This document shows positions 1-7,092 of a stretch of DNA of 45,758 nucleotides, piece by piece; the first letter of the stretch is position 1; each line of letters starts with the position of its first letter. A program made the translations under genes and the position numbers. Under the pieces are notes generated by a model that worked only from the letters and a program-made list of their open reading frames with translations, ran no database searches and was not told where the DNA came from. Source of the DNA: Nitrospinota bacterium (GTDB lineage Bacteria; Nitrospinota; Nitrospinia; Nitrospinales; VA-1); the NCBI GenBank assembly GCA_009873635.1, contig WAHY01000015.1:1-45758 (forward strand), read 5' to 3'.

Positions 1-149
1 ATCTATCACCAAATCAATGCTCACGGAATAAGAAGATAGAACACCCTAACTGGGGAAGGAGAAAGCGTTTGGTTTTCAGGAAAACCGTATTTTGTTATGA
101 AATCACTGGAAAACCCGTTAATATAAATGGAAACTTCAAGGATAAAGCC

Positions 150-1034
150 ATGCCACTGCGTAAATCTGAAATACATATGCACTCGATCTTTTCAGATGGT
201 GAGTTTTCTCCTTCAGATTTGGTACAGATTGCTGAAAAAAATAATGTATCGATCTTGTCTCTCACCGATCATGATACTTTTGATGGTATTCCAGAATTTA
301 TTCAATCTGCAGATTCTACGGGTATCACGGCGTTTCCCGGAATTGAAATCACTGTAAAATTCCACGATTTTAATATACATCTTCTTGCCTATTTCAAGGA
401 TTATGAATCCATAAAACCTGAACTCAGGGGCCGTGTAAAAAGAATGACGGAAACCAGGGAAACACGCATGCGACAGTTGATTGAGAATGTGAACGCAGTC
501 ATTCCTGCTAAGTTTCGTGGGACCATTGAATTTGAGAATGTAAAAAGAGCTGCTGAAGGTGTCCTGGCACGGCCGCATCTTGCGCGTGAGATGGTGCGAC
601 TCGGTATTGTGTCCAATACGGGTCAGGCATTTGAAAGATACCTGGTGAAATATAATGTCGAACGGGAAAACCTGGATGCTCATGCCGCCATCACTCTGGT
701 CCGGGAGAGCAAGGGAGTTCCTGTGTTAGCTCATCCTGGCGAGCGTTCCTACTCTCTGATCTGCCCTGAAAAAGGAAGGCAACCTGAAAACGCACCTGTA
801 TTATTAGAGGAATTGAAAGGTATGGGTCTATTGGGTCTTGAATGCCATTATCCCTATCATGAGAGAATGGGGACGGTGAATTATTTCATCGACCTGGCAA
901 ATAGTTTTAATTTAGTCATTACAGGTAGCCGAGATTTTCACGGATTTAACTCGCACCAGAATGTCGACATCTTCGGAACCACCAAAATGGAACCCATTTT
1001 CTTCGAACAATTCCAGGAAATTTGGGCATCTTGA
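150..1034 (+). CDS. PHP-domain phosphoesterase (YciV/RNase AM-like)
   Basis: This is a 294-residue PHP-fold metal-dependent phosphoesterase. The N-terminus carries the metal-binding HMHS motif (residues 10-13), followed by a SDGEFSP segment, then LTDHDTF. Further conserved His/Asp positions lie in the ARPHLAR, VLAHPGE and SRDFHG segments, as in the family that includes YciV/RNase AM (3',5'-nucleotide bisphosphate phosphatase and 5'-3' exonuclease). I place the start at the ATG at 150 because AAGGAT lies a few bases upstream. An in-frame TTG at 69 would add 27 residues that do not resemble the family. The protein looks cytoplasmic, with no signal peptide or membrane segment. The exact substrate cannot be told from sequence, but the PHP assignment is secure. 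Confidence 0.85.
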   Translation: MPLRKSEIHMHSIFSDGEFSPSDLVQIAEKNNVSILSLTDHDTFDGIPEFIQSADSTGITAFPGIEITVKFHDFNIHLLAYFKDYESIKPELRGRVKRMTETRETRMRQLIENVNAVIPAKFRGTIEFENVKRAAEGVLARPHLAREMVRLGIVSNTGQAFERYLVKYNVERENLDAHAAITLVRESKGVPVLAHPGERSYSLICPEKGRQPENAPVLLEELKGMGLLGLECHYPYHERMGTVNYFIDLANSFNLVITGSRDFHGFNSHQNVDIFGTTKMEPIFFEQFQEIWAS

Positions 1035-1041
1035 AACTTCC

Positions 1042-1521
1042 CTACTGCAACTGAAAACTCACAAGAATTCCACCCATAACATCATCAAGCACAAAGTCTT
1101 TTTTCGGACTTTTTGGGTGACCATTGTGGCATTCAACGCATCCACGTGTTACGGCTATATCTGGATATATTGCTCTGAAAAAAGATTTCCTTCCCACCTT
1201 GGATCGCTTTATATTCGGGCGAATCGGGTGTACTTCAACACTTTCAAGTCCGTTTTGTTCAAACTCATTGGCAGGTCTGTTCTGTGGATTAATAGGATAA
1301 AGACTGATCAAACGATAATTCAGTCCTAATCGTTTTGATTTGATCGCACTGTTTAACAGAAACTGCGCGGGAAGCATCAGGGCCGTTTCATTTTCCCATT
1401 TTTCCTTGGAGTGAAGAACGCCCTGTTCCTCCAAACGATTTACAACATGCTGGGCATAAACGGTACGGTCCGACTCCCGCACTAAATGAACATAGTCCGC
1501 CACCACTTCCGGAGTCAGCAT
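1042..1521 (-). CDS. Tll0287-like (DUF3365) haem-c domain protein, second half of a probable split tandem
   Basis: This 159-residue DUF3365/Tll0287-like domain has one c-type haem motif (CVECH) near the C-terminus, preceded by the family's AIYPDIAV segment and followed by DVMGGI. It closely parallels its upstream neighbour: YRLISLYPIN here, YRLMSLWPLN there. It has no signal peptide, yet haem c is attached outside the cytoplasm, so a stand-alone product would be mislocalised. Its frame stays open upstream of the ATG at 1521 into the neighbour's last codons, and the two frames differ by -1 next to an A6 run. It is therefore either the second half of a tandem two-haem protein broken by one base, or a translationally coupled gene. 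Tll0287-like proteins are proposed redox or haem sensors. Confidence 0.7.
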   Translation of the reverse strand: MLTPEVVADYVHLVRESDRTVYAQHVVNRLEEQGVLHSKEKWENETALMLPAQFLLNSAIKSKRLGLNYRLISLYPINPQNRPANEFEQNGLESVEVHPIRPNIKRSKVGRKSFFRAIYPDIAVTRGCVECHNGHPKSPKKDFVLDDVMGGILVSFQLQ

Positions 1522-2102
1522 GAATTTTTCATCAACATTTTTTCTGTCCGCCTTCCCAAAGGCAGATCAATGATAATCCCTCCCATGATATCACCAACTT
1601 TAAAATCATTTTTTGGACTGTTCGGGTGATTATTATGGCAGGTGACACAGGTTTCCGATACGGCGATATCAGGATAAATAGCTTCAAAATACCAACGACC
1701 CTCACGTGGTACGACCCAGGTGAAGGGTTTATCTGTATTCTTCAAAACTTCCTCAAGCCGCAGTTTTTCGTTTTGTGACCGGGGTGAATTATTTTTATTG
1801 AGCGGCCAAAGGCTCATTAACCTGTACTTTATTCCAATTCCTCGTGAGTTGGAAATTTTGGATGACATCGAAAGGAATTGGGCAGGTAGAGGTAAGGTGT
1901 GCTGCTGTTCCCAGTTTTCAGAAGCGGCGACTGAGTTTTTCAGGTGTTCAACCACTTTTTCAGAATAAGTGGTTCTCCCGGCTTCGACCACTGCATGGAT
2001 GAAGTCTGCGGCTAATCCGGCAGGGATTCCTTTTTCAAGACTTTGGGCTGAATAGGGGATAAATAGAAAGATCAGGGCAACATAGAACGCGAAAGATTTC
2101 AT
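1515..2102 (-). CDS. Tll0287-like (DUF3365) exported haem-c protein
   Basis: This is a 195-residue protein with an N-terminal signal peptide (hydrophobic residues about 5-20, cleavage near SAQS). One DUF3365/Tll0287-like domain follows, with a single CVTCH haem-c site near residue 150 and a DIMGGI strand at the end. It should be periplasmic with one covalently attached haem. The last residues (KMLMKNSC) read as an out-of-frame tail, and its stop overlaps the ATG of the next, homologous gene by 7 bases. Together these suggest an originally fused tandem protein. The start at 2102 is supported by the signal peptide and an upstream GGGAGGTAGG Shine-Dalgarno sequence. Confidence is high for the family and low for the physiological role. 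Confidence 0.8.
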   Translation of the reverse strand: MKSFAFYVALIFLFIPYSAQSLEKGIPAGLAADFIHAVVEAGRTTYSEKVVEHLKNSVAASENWEQQHTLPLPAQFLSMSSKISNSRGIGIKYRLMSLWPLNKNNSPRSQNEKLRLEEVLKNTDKPFTWVVPREGRWYFEAIYPDIAVSETCVTCHNNHPNSPKNDFKVGDIMGGIIIDLPLGRRTEKMLMKNSC

Positions 2103-2375
2103 GGGCCTACCTCCCGAAAAGTTGCATTGCGGTTAATATAGGCCCCAAAAAACTAATTCTCAATGTTGGTTTAGAGCAAATTGGGGTAGTCGAAGAATAT
2201 GGAATCTGTATGTTTTTATAGAACTTTTTTCTTTATTTAATCACTCACACACTCAAGAAAACTATTTTTTTGCCGAAAAAGAAAATGCACTGAAACTTCC
2301 TTAAGAACAATCGGCTTCACTACTACATCAGGTGGTTTTTAATACGATAAAATATTTGTTGGATGAGGTATAAAG

Positions 2376-4382
2376 TTGTTGTTTTTTAAAAGTTTAAACT
2401 TTTTCTTACCCAAAGTCTGTTTGTATTTATTATGCGCAATAGTTTTGGTCTCGTATGATGTCAATGCCCTTGAGGTTGATACTGCCGTACCACTGCCTGA
2501 TAAAATATTTCTCTCGGTTGAGAATGCCCCGGATATTAAGCCTCGAAAAAGTCCTTTTATAGTTCGTTCCCGTCTAGTGACTATAGACTTCGGGCTTATA
2601 AAAAATCCGGAGGAAGACTTTGAGGCCGAACCAGATGGTGAAATTAAGTTAATTCTTAATGCTTTCCAAGGCCTGGAGTTTACGGCCATAATTAAAAGAA
2701 TAGAAAAAAACCGGTCTGGAAGCTACTCATGGTACGGAGAGTTAAAGGACAATCCTTTGAGCCGAGTGGTTTTGGTTGTGAGTGATAATAAGGTTTTTGG
2801 AAACATATCAAAAACCGGTTTTTCTTATCAGGTACGTCACATCAGTGATGGAGTGCATGCTGTTTACGAAATTGATCCCACCAAGTTTCCGCCCGCTAGT
2901 GAACCAATTACTCCTGATATAAAATCAAATTCTATACCCTTAAATAGGCCACTCGGAAATTCGAAGGCTCATGTGAAGCCACATATCTCTGGTGGATATA
3001 GCGATCTGGCAGGTGGTGATGCTTTTATCTCTCAGGATTCATTTTCACAAATTGAGACCAACAGTGATGCTATGCTATCAACAGGCGTGCTGACGGTGCC
3101 CGATTCTCTGAGTCCATCAAATAGTTTAAGTTCTTCAGACCCTGCAACTCAGGCTGACGATGGAAGCGTTATCGAAGTTTTAGTCGTTTATACAGAAGAA
3201 GCACGAATTGCTGAAGGAGGCGTCAGCGCAATAGAGAGCTTAATAGACTTAGCAGAATCTGAAACCAATGCTGCTTATTCAAACAGTGGTGTGGAGCATA
3301 CAATCAGCGTCGTTGCCAAAAAAGAGATTGATTTTTCAGAAAATGACTTTAGCTTTAGTGGAACTCTTAGCTCAGCACAAAGTGGAGCAATTTCAGGGCT
3401 TCATGCTTTAAGAGATGATAATGGAGCAGATCTGGTTGCTGTGCTCGTAAAAGGTGATAATAGCTTGTGTGGCTTGGCATATTTAATGACCACGGTTTCT
3501 TCATCTTTTGAGGCTTTTGGATATTCGGTTACACAAACTAATTGTGCTACTGGTAATTACACTTTTGGACATGAGATAGGGCACAATATGGCGGCACGTC
3601 ATGATCGTGCTAACGACAATACTGATGGACAGCCATTTGATTATAACCATGGGTATGTTGACACCACAAATAATTTTAAAACCATAATGGGGACAGGGGC
3701 TAATACTCGAATTCAGTTTTTTTCCAACCCAAACGTGCTGTTTGGAGGTGCTGTCACAGGAGTTCCGGAAGGGAATGCGCTTGCGGCAGATAATCGCCTG
3801 ACATTTCAAAATACAGCATTCACGGTTGCTAACTTCAGGCAGTCTGTCAGCTCAACCACTCCTGCTTTTGATACTATCGTTAAATTCCCAAATTCCCAGA
3901 GAGTGGTATCCCCTTATTGGCAATCGGACTCTGAATCTTATACTTTCATTGCTGTTACCCATACATCACTTTCAGGCATGGCATCTCAGATTGGTGTTGT
4001 TGTTCGGGCGATAAAAAATAATGGGGCTTTATTTGGTTCTGCTCAGTCCTTTACTGTTGAGAGAGATGCTACGGAAAGAGTATTTATTGTTAGGTCCGGA
4101 CATTCTTCAGTTAACAGCACATTGATTCCAGATGCCAAACTAATTACAAGTAACTCTTCCTTTCAGCATGGATTCTTACATATTAATCCTGTAGCCAGCA
4201 ATCCCGAAAACACTGTGGATAATGCATACCAAGATATAACGATGTTAAGTTTTTGGGGAACAGTTGTTACGGAAAGCAATACAGCTGGTTTTGCTATGGA
4301 GTTTATTGGAGATATGACAGACTCTCAGGCAACATCAATCCTTGATAATAATGCCCAGGTTGTGGGGCCTGCCGCTCCTTAA
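2376..4382 (+). CDS. Secreted reprolysin-like (M12B-type) zinc metallopeptidase
   Basis: This is a 668-residue exported protease. A signal peptide covers about the first 32 residues (hydrophobic core followed by VNA-LEV). A propeptide-like region of about 230 residues follows, then a Ser-rich linker near residues 215-260. The catalytic domain (about 262-490) contains the extended zinc motif HEIGHNMAARHD (H399, E400, H403, H409), typical of metzincins of the reprolysin-like group. The C-terminal 160-170 residues match no domain I know. Translation appears to start at TTG 2376, with GAGG seven bases upstream; no ATG precedes the signal peptide. The gene stands alone, convergent with the following MBL-fold gene. 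It probably acts extracellularly or in the periplasm on proteins; the substrate is unknown. Confidence 0.85.
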   Translation: MLFFKSLNFFLPKVCLYLLCAIVLVSYDVNALEVDTAVPLPDKIFLSVENAPDIKPRKSPFIVRSRLVTIDFGLIKNPEEDFEAEPDGEIKLILNAFQGLEFTAIIKRIEKNRSGSYSWYGELKDNPLSRVVLVVSDNKVFGNISKTGFSYQVRHISDGVHAVYEIDPTKFPPASEPITPDIKSNSIPLNRPLGNSKAHVKPHISGGYSDLAGGDAFISQDSFSQIETNSDAMLSTGVLTVPDSLSPSNSLSSSDPATQADDGSVIEVLVVYTEEARIAEGGVSAIESLIDLAESETNAAYSNSGVEHTISVVAKKEIDFSENDFSFSGTLSSAQSGAISGLHALRDDNGADLVAVLVKGDNSLCGLAYLMTTVSSSFEAFGYSVTQTNCATGNYTFGHEIGHNMAARHDRANDNTDGQPFDYNHGYVDTTNNFKTIMGTGANTRIQFFSNPNVLFGGAVTGVPEGNALAADNRLTFQNTAFTVANFRQSVSSTTPAFDTIVKFPNSQRVVSPYWQSDSESYTFIAVTHTSLSGMASQIGVVVRAIKNNGALFGSAQSFTVERDATERVFIVRSGHSSVNSTLIPDAKLITSNSSFQHGFLHINPVASNPENTVDNAYQDITMLSFWGTVVTESNTAGFAMEFIGDMTDSQATSILDNNAQVVGPAAP

Positions 4383-4423
4383 CCATACAGAAGTTCTTCA
4401 ATTTCATTTTTTGAAATGAATGA

Positions 4424-5836
4424 CTACGCAGGCCTGCCTTTCCAGCGTTTGACATCACGCATGAACTTTTGCCTATCCATATCGTTGTCCCAGGGGAAGA
4501 TATCCATGAGGGGTTCCAGGGCATAGTTCGATTTGTCTTCAGGCGGGAGCTCGAACCGACCATCTGTGATTCGATAAATATTGTTGAAGGTGCGGTAATT
4601 ACCGCATAGCGTCACATAATCCCAGGCGGTATTGCCTTCTATCAGGGCGCATAAATCCGATGTGGAAATACCTTCGTAGAGGTTGATTTTTCCTGTCTCG
4701 CCCTTATGCAGTTGTGGTTTTCCAGGTTGGCCAAAATCAATGGTCCAGGCTTGCGGTCCATTTTGCCCAAAAATTTCAAGCTGATAAACGATTTGCCAAT
4801 GTTGCCAGCCACCCAGCAACTCACTTTTAAAAATCCGTTCTAGAAAACCGTTTTCAATGAAATTATCCACCACCTCAACTTCCCTTTTATATTCTTCAGG
4901 GTCGGTAGTTAGAGTTTTTATGGCAGGAACTTCAGAGTTTGGCTTGAAGATAACAAGATGGCTGTCGTCTTCTTTAACACGAACAAAACCGGAAGACTGC
5001 TCTTCTATGTGAATTTCATCCTTTGATATGTGCGCAACATCTCCTGGAAAAAATGGAGCGCGTGGAACTTCCGGGCAGAAAGCTTCAAGGTCACTCAGGA
5101 ATTGATCCTGGGTTGTAGGAAAAGAATACTGGTTTAGGAAATTCAACTCATCTCGATACCTGAATGCGGCAGAGCCCGGTACGACAAACCTGGGAGAAAG
5201 TGCTTTCACAACATTCAGGAATGTGCAGTATTCATCAATAGGCAAAGTGATCGGTTTGTTATAAGAAAAATTTCCTTCTATCAATGGAACAAACCGGGAG
5301 TGAAAAAAATCTATCTGGCCGTATAGCTCGGTGATGTGCTGGATGATGTCCGGGTTTACGAGAGAATCCACCTGGTTCCAGATTGTCACCTCACCATCAT
5401 TCACCAATAGACCATGTTCGGGAAAAGGGTCTTCAGCGGTGCTCAACTGGTTGCGTGAAGGAGTCGGGGTCAGGGTCACATCCTTGACCTGGATGGGTTC
5501 AAAATCGGCAACCACTTTTATATTTTTAAACTCCAGTTCATGGAGAATATCGAGCAGAAGATTGTCCTGCGGTGCGAGGACAAGGGTGTCCGGTGTGAGG
5601 AGCCGTTCATTTTGAACCAGATATGCCAGGGTGCGCACATCAAAATGATCCTGATGCCTGTGAGAAATATTGAGGACATCAAGCGGTGGAACTTTATCTT
5701 TTTCAAGGACAATGCTGGGACAAAGTGTGTTGATTTCCTCCCAGAGATAATCGAACCAGACCGGGTCGGTCAGTATATTCGTTTCCTTCGATTGTATGAA
5801 CAGGCAGGCATGCCCGACCAGAGTCGTCTTGATCAT
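4424..5836 (-). CDS. MBL-fold metallohydrolase with a C-terminal extra domain
   Basis: This 470-residue protein has an N-terminal metallo-beta-lactamase fold. It opens with TTLVGHACLFIQ, and the signature HRHQDHFD lies about 60 residues later, supplying zinc/iron ligands of the HxHxDH type; Arg replaces the residue between the first two His. The beginning resembles the UlaG/RomA-like group of cytoplasmic MBL hydrolases. From about residue 310 on there is a Trp- and Tyr-rich region (WQHWQIVYQ and later) that I do not recognise. I use the ATG at 5836 because the family motif begins immediately; a TTG 60 bases upstream would add an unlikely tail. The gene is convergent with the metallopeptidase. 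The substrate is unknown. Confidence 0.75.
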   Translation of the reverse strand: MIKTTLVGHACLFIQSKETNILTDPVWFDYLWEEINTLCPSIVLEKDKVPPLDVLNISHRHQDHFDVRTLAYLVQNERLLTPDTLVLAPQDNLLLDILHELEFKNIKVVADFEPIQVKDVTLTPTPSRNQLSTAEDPFPEHGLLVNDGEVTIWNQVDSLVNPDIIQHITELYGQIDFFHSRFVPLIEGNFSYNKPITLPIDEYCTFLNVVKALSPRFVVPGSAAFRYRDELNFLNQYSFPTTQDQFLSDLEAFCPEVPRAPFFPGDVAHISKDEIHIEEQSSGFVRVKEDDSHLVIFKPNSEVPAIKTLTTDPEEYKREVEVVDNFIENGFLERIFKSELLGGWQHWQIVYQLEIFGQNGPQAWTIDFGQPGKPQLHKGETGKINLYEGISTSDLCALIEGNTAWDYVTLCGNYRTFNNIYRITDGRFELPPEDKSNYALEPLMDIFPWDNDMDRQKFMRDVKRWKGRPA

Positions 5837-6128
5837 ATATAGCGGTCCCGTTTTTATTGAAGGACTGAGATTAACCGAATGGAAGCAGTATTTCAAGCCC
5901 TACTAGATGTGGAGCCACCAGCGTGACACTGTACTCAAATGCAATAGCTTCGTATGGCAGGCAAACGCTCTCTTGACTCAAGGGCATTACTATTTTTTCC
6001 CTTATGCGTGGGTTCAGCTTGATAGGGAAGAAAGCCGCTGTATGAGTGGTTGTTCTCAACAGATGCAAAGGTTTATTTTACCAGGACAGAAAACAATTGC
6101 TGACAACAAAACTCATTACTCGATTAGT
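5837..6128. other. Intergenic region without a convincing gene
   Basis: About 290 bases lie between the MBL-fold gene start and the end of the sigma-4-like gene. Open frames on both strands here have no ribosome-binding site and no recognisable motif. It presumably holds the promoter of the minus-strand MBL gene, but I see no clear -35/-10 pair. The string CCAGCGTGAC near 5921-5930 recurs, inverted, inside the palindrome at 6129-6143. Confidence 0.4.
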
Positions 6129-6143
6129 CCAGCGTCACGCTGG
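6129..6143 (-). terminator. Perfect short palindrome directly after the sigma-4-like gene
   Basis: CCAGCG-TCA-CGCTGG is a perfect 6-bp stem with a 3-base loop, starting at the base after the stop codon of the minus-strand gene that ends at 6144. It could stop or stabilise the end of the sorAB-linked transcript. No run of T follows immediately on the minus strand, so it is not a canonical intrinsic terminator. Confidence 0.35.
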
Positions 6144-6386
6144 CTAGCGGCTGAGAAATTTTTGCAGGGTTTTGTCGCGGATTTTTTTTACTTTTGATAT
6201 GGGAATGTCAAGAATTTGCGCGATTTCCGCAAGTGTCAATTCTTCATGATAATGCAGGGCTATTATCAGTCGTTCCTGTTCATTGAGCATATCTATGGAT
6301 TTGGCGATATCTGCTTTCCACTCTTCCCGTTCCTCGACGGTGAGATCTGTAACTTCAGCTTGGGTCATCGTTGCAGTTTCATTCAT
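6144..6386 (-). CDS. Stand-alone sigma-70 region 4-like DNA-binding protein
   Basis: This is an 80-residue protein that is almost only a sigma factor region 4 helix-turn-helix. The core reads LNEQERLIIALHYHEELTL, then AEIAQILDIPISKVKKI, the usual four-helix pattern that recognises a -35 element. Region 2, which binds core polymerase and melts the -10, is missing, so it cannot be a complete sigma factor. It may be a regulator, an anti-activator or a partner for another sigma fragment. The start at ATG 6386 follows GGGGTAA. It sits 14 bases after a 51-residue small ORF and on the same strand as sorAB, so the five genes may be one operon. A short palindrome follows its stop codon. The fold is clear; the role is not. 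Confidence 0.75.
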   Translation of the reverse strand: MNETATMTQAEVTDLTVEEREEWKADIAKSIDMLNEQERLIIALHYHEELTLAEIAQILDIPISKVKKIRDKTLQKFLSR

Positions 6387-6400
6387 TGTGTTACCCCGTT

Positions 6401-6556
6401 TTAGTGTAATTTTTTCATGTTGGCTGTTGCTCTAGGTTTGACTTGCTTTGTTACAGAGACAAAACGTTTGTCTTTGCTATAAACATTCCAGCCAACCCGA
6501 TTAGCGGTATCTCTAAACATGCGGGTTAAAAGCTCATCTATGGTCAAGTTTTTCAT
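6401..6556 (-). CDS. Small protein of 51 aa upstream of the sigma-4-like gene
   Basis: This 51-residue ORF starts at ATG 6556 behind an excellent Shine-Dalgarno sequence (AAGGAGGAG, five to six bases upstream). The product is basic and begins MKNLTIDELLTRMF, with a WNVYSKDKRF segment in the middle and a Lys-rich C-terminus. I recognise no family. It overlaps the stop of a 34-residue ORF by ATGA and lies 14 bases before the sigma-4-like gene, a spacing typical of translational coupling. The strong RBS and position make it a likely real gene. It could be a partner of the sigma-4 protein; that is inference only. Confidence 0.6.
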   Translation of the reverse strand: MKNLTIDELLTRMFRDTANRVGWNVYSKDKRFVSVTKQVKPRATANMKKLH

Positions 6557-6657
6557 AACTCCTCCTTGTCTGAATTTTGACGCAATGACTTCTTTTCAGC
6601 TAATAAAGCAATACGCATGCCAAAACTCAAAGCCGGACCAAGTCCGAAGATTTTCAA
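6553..6657 (-). CDS. Possible 34-aa small ORF between sorB and the 51-aa ORF
   Basis: A TTG-initiated 34-codon frame (TTG at 6657, preceded by CAGGAA) runs MKIFGLGPALSFGMRIALLA and ends in a TGA at 6553 that overlaps the next start as ATGA. It lies in the same frame as sorB, nine sense codons beyond the sorB stop. It may therefore also be the remains of a longer SorB C-terminus or a readthrough tail. The ATGA overlap with a well-started gene is the main support. No family is recognised. Confidence 0.35.
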   Translation of the reverse strand: MKIFGLGPALSFGMRIALLAEKKSLRQNSDKEEL

Positions 6658-6684
6658 TAATTCCTGTTGTATGAACCCTATTGG

Positions 6685-7080
6685 TTATAAAGGGTTAGGG
6701 CGGTAGGTGTATTTGTGCCCCATAGGGTCACTGGATTGGGAAGGCGTTTTCTTTATTCCTTGGTATGTGGCCAGATAATCTAAAATTGTTTTTCTTAGAT
6801 CAGGCTCCAGATCCCACAAGCCTTGTTTTTCCTGCATCCAGGTCAAAGTTTCGTCCCATTGTTTGCGGGCCATATGGTTTTGCAGGATGATGGCAGAAGA
6901 ATGGCAGACGGTACAATTCTCGATAACCTGTTCCCGTCCTTTTCCGGGAGGTAGGCCCTGGGAATCTTCACCATTCGCGACAACAGGAAGGAGGGGGATG
7001 CAAAGAAGAAAGAGAGTCAATCCAAGTTTATCGGTAAAGAACCTGTTCAAGTTGTGAATGGTTCGTGGAACTAAAAACAT
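6685..7080 (-). CDS. sorB: SorB-like cytochrome c subunit of sulfite dehydrogenase
   Basis: This is a 131-residue exported monohaem cytochrome c. An N-terminal hydrophobic signal (about residues 18-35) is followed by a single haem motif CTVCH at residues 56-60. After it comes an NHMARKQW segment whose Met is a likely axial ligand, and the helical DETLTWMQEKQGLWDL region found in the cytochromes that accompany sulfite dehydrogenases. It starts 12 bases after sorA, so the two should be co-expressed and work as a periplasmic SorAB pair: SorA oxidises sulfite and SorB passes the electrons to the respiratory chain. The assignment rests on both the haem motif and the neighbour. Confidence 0.8.
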   Translation of the reverse strand: MFLVPRTIHNLNRFFTDKLGLTLFLLCIPLLPVVANGEDSQGLPPGKGREQVIENCTVCHSSAIILQNHMARKQWDETLTWMQEKQGLWDLEPDLRKTILDYLATYQGIKKTPSQSSDPMGHKYTYRPNPL

Positions 7081-7092
7081 TTTTATTTTCAG

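Noticed and set aside
213-683. 156-codon minus-strand frame in the PHP gene
   Set aside because: It is antisense to the conserved PHP coding sequence, without start signals.
6129-6200. Palindrome read as a mobile-element end or attachment site
   Set aside because: No integrase, target duplication or second copy of the full palindrome is visible in the window.
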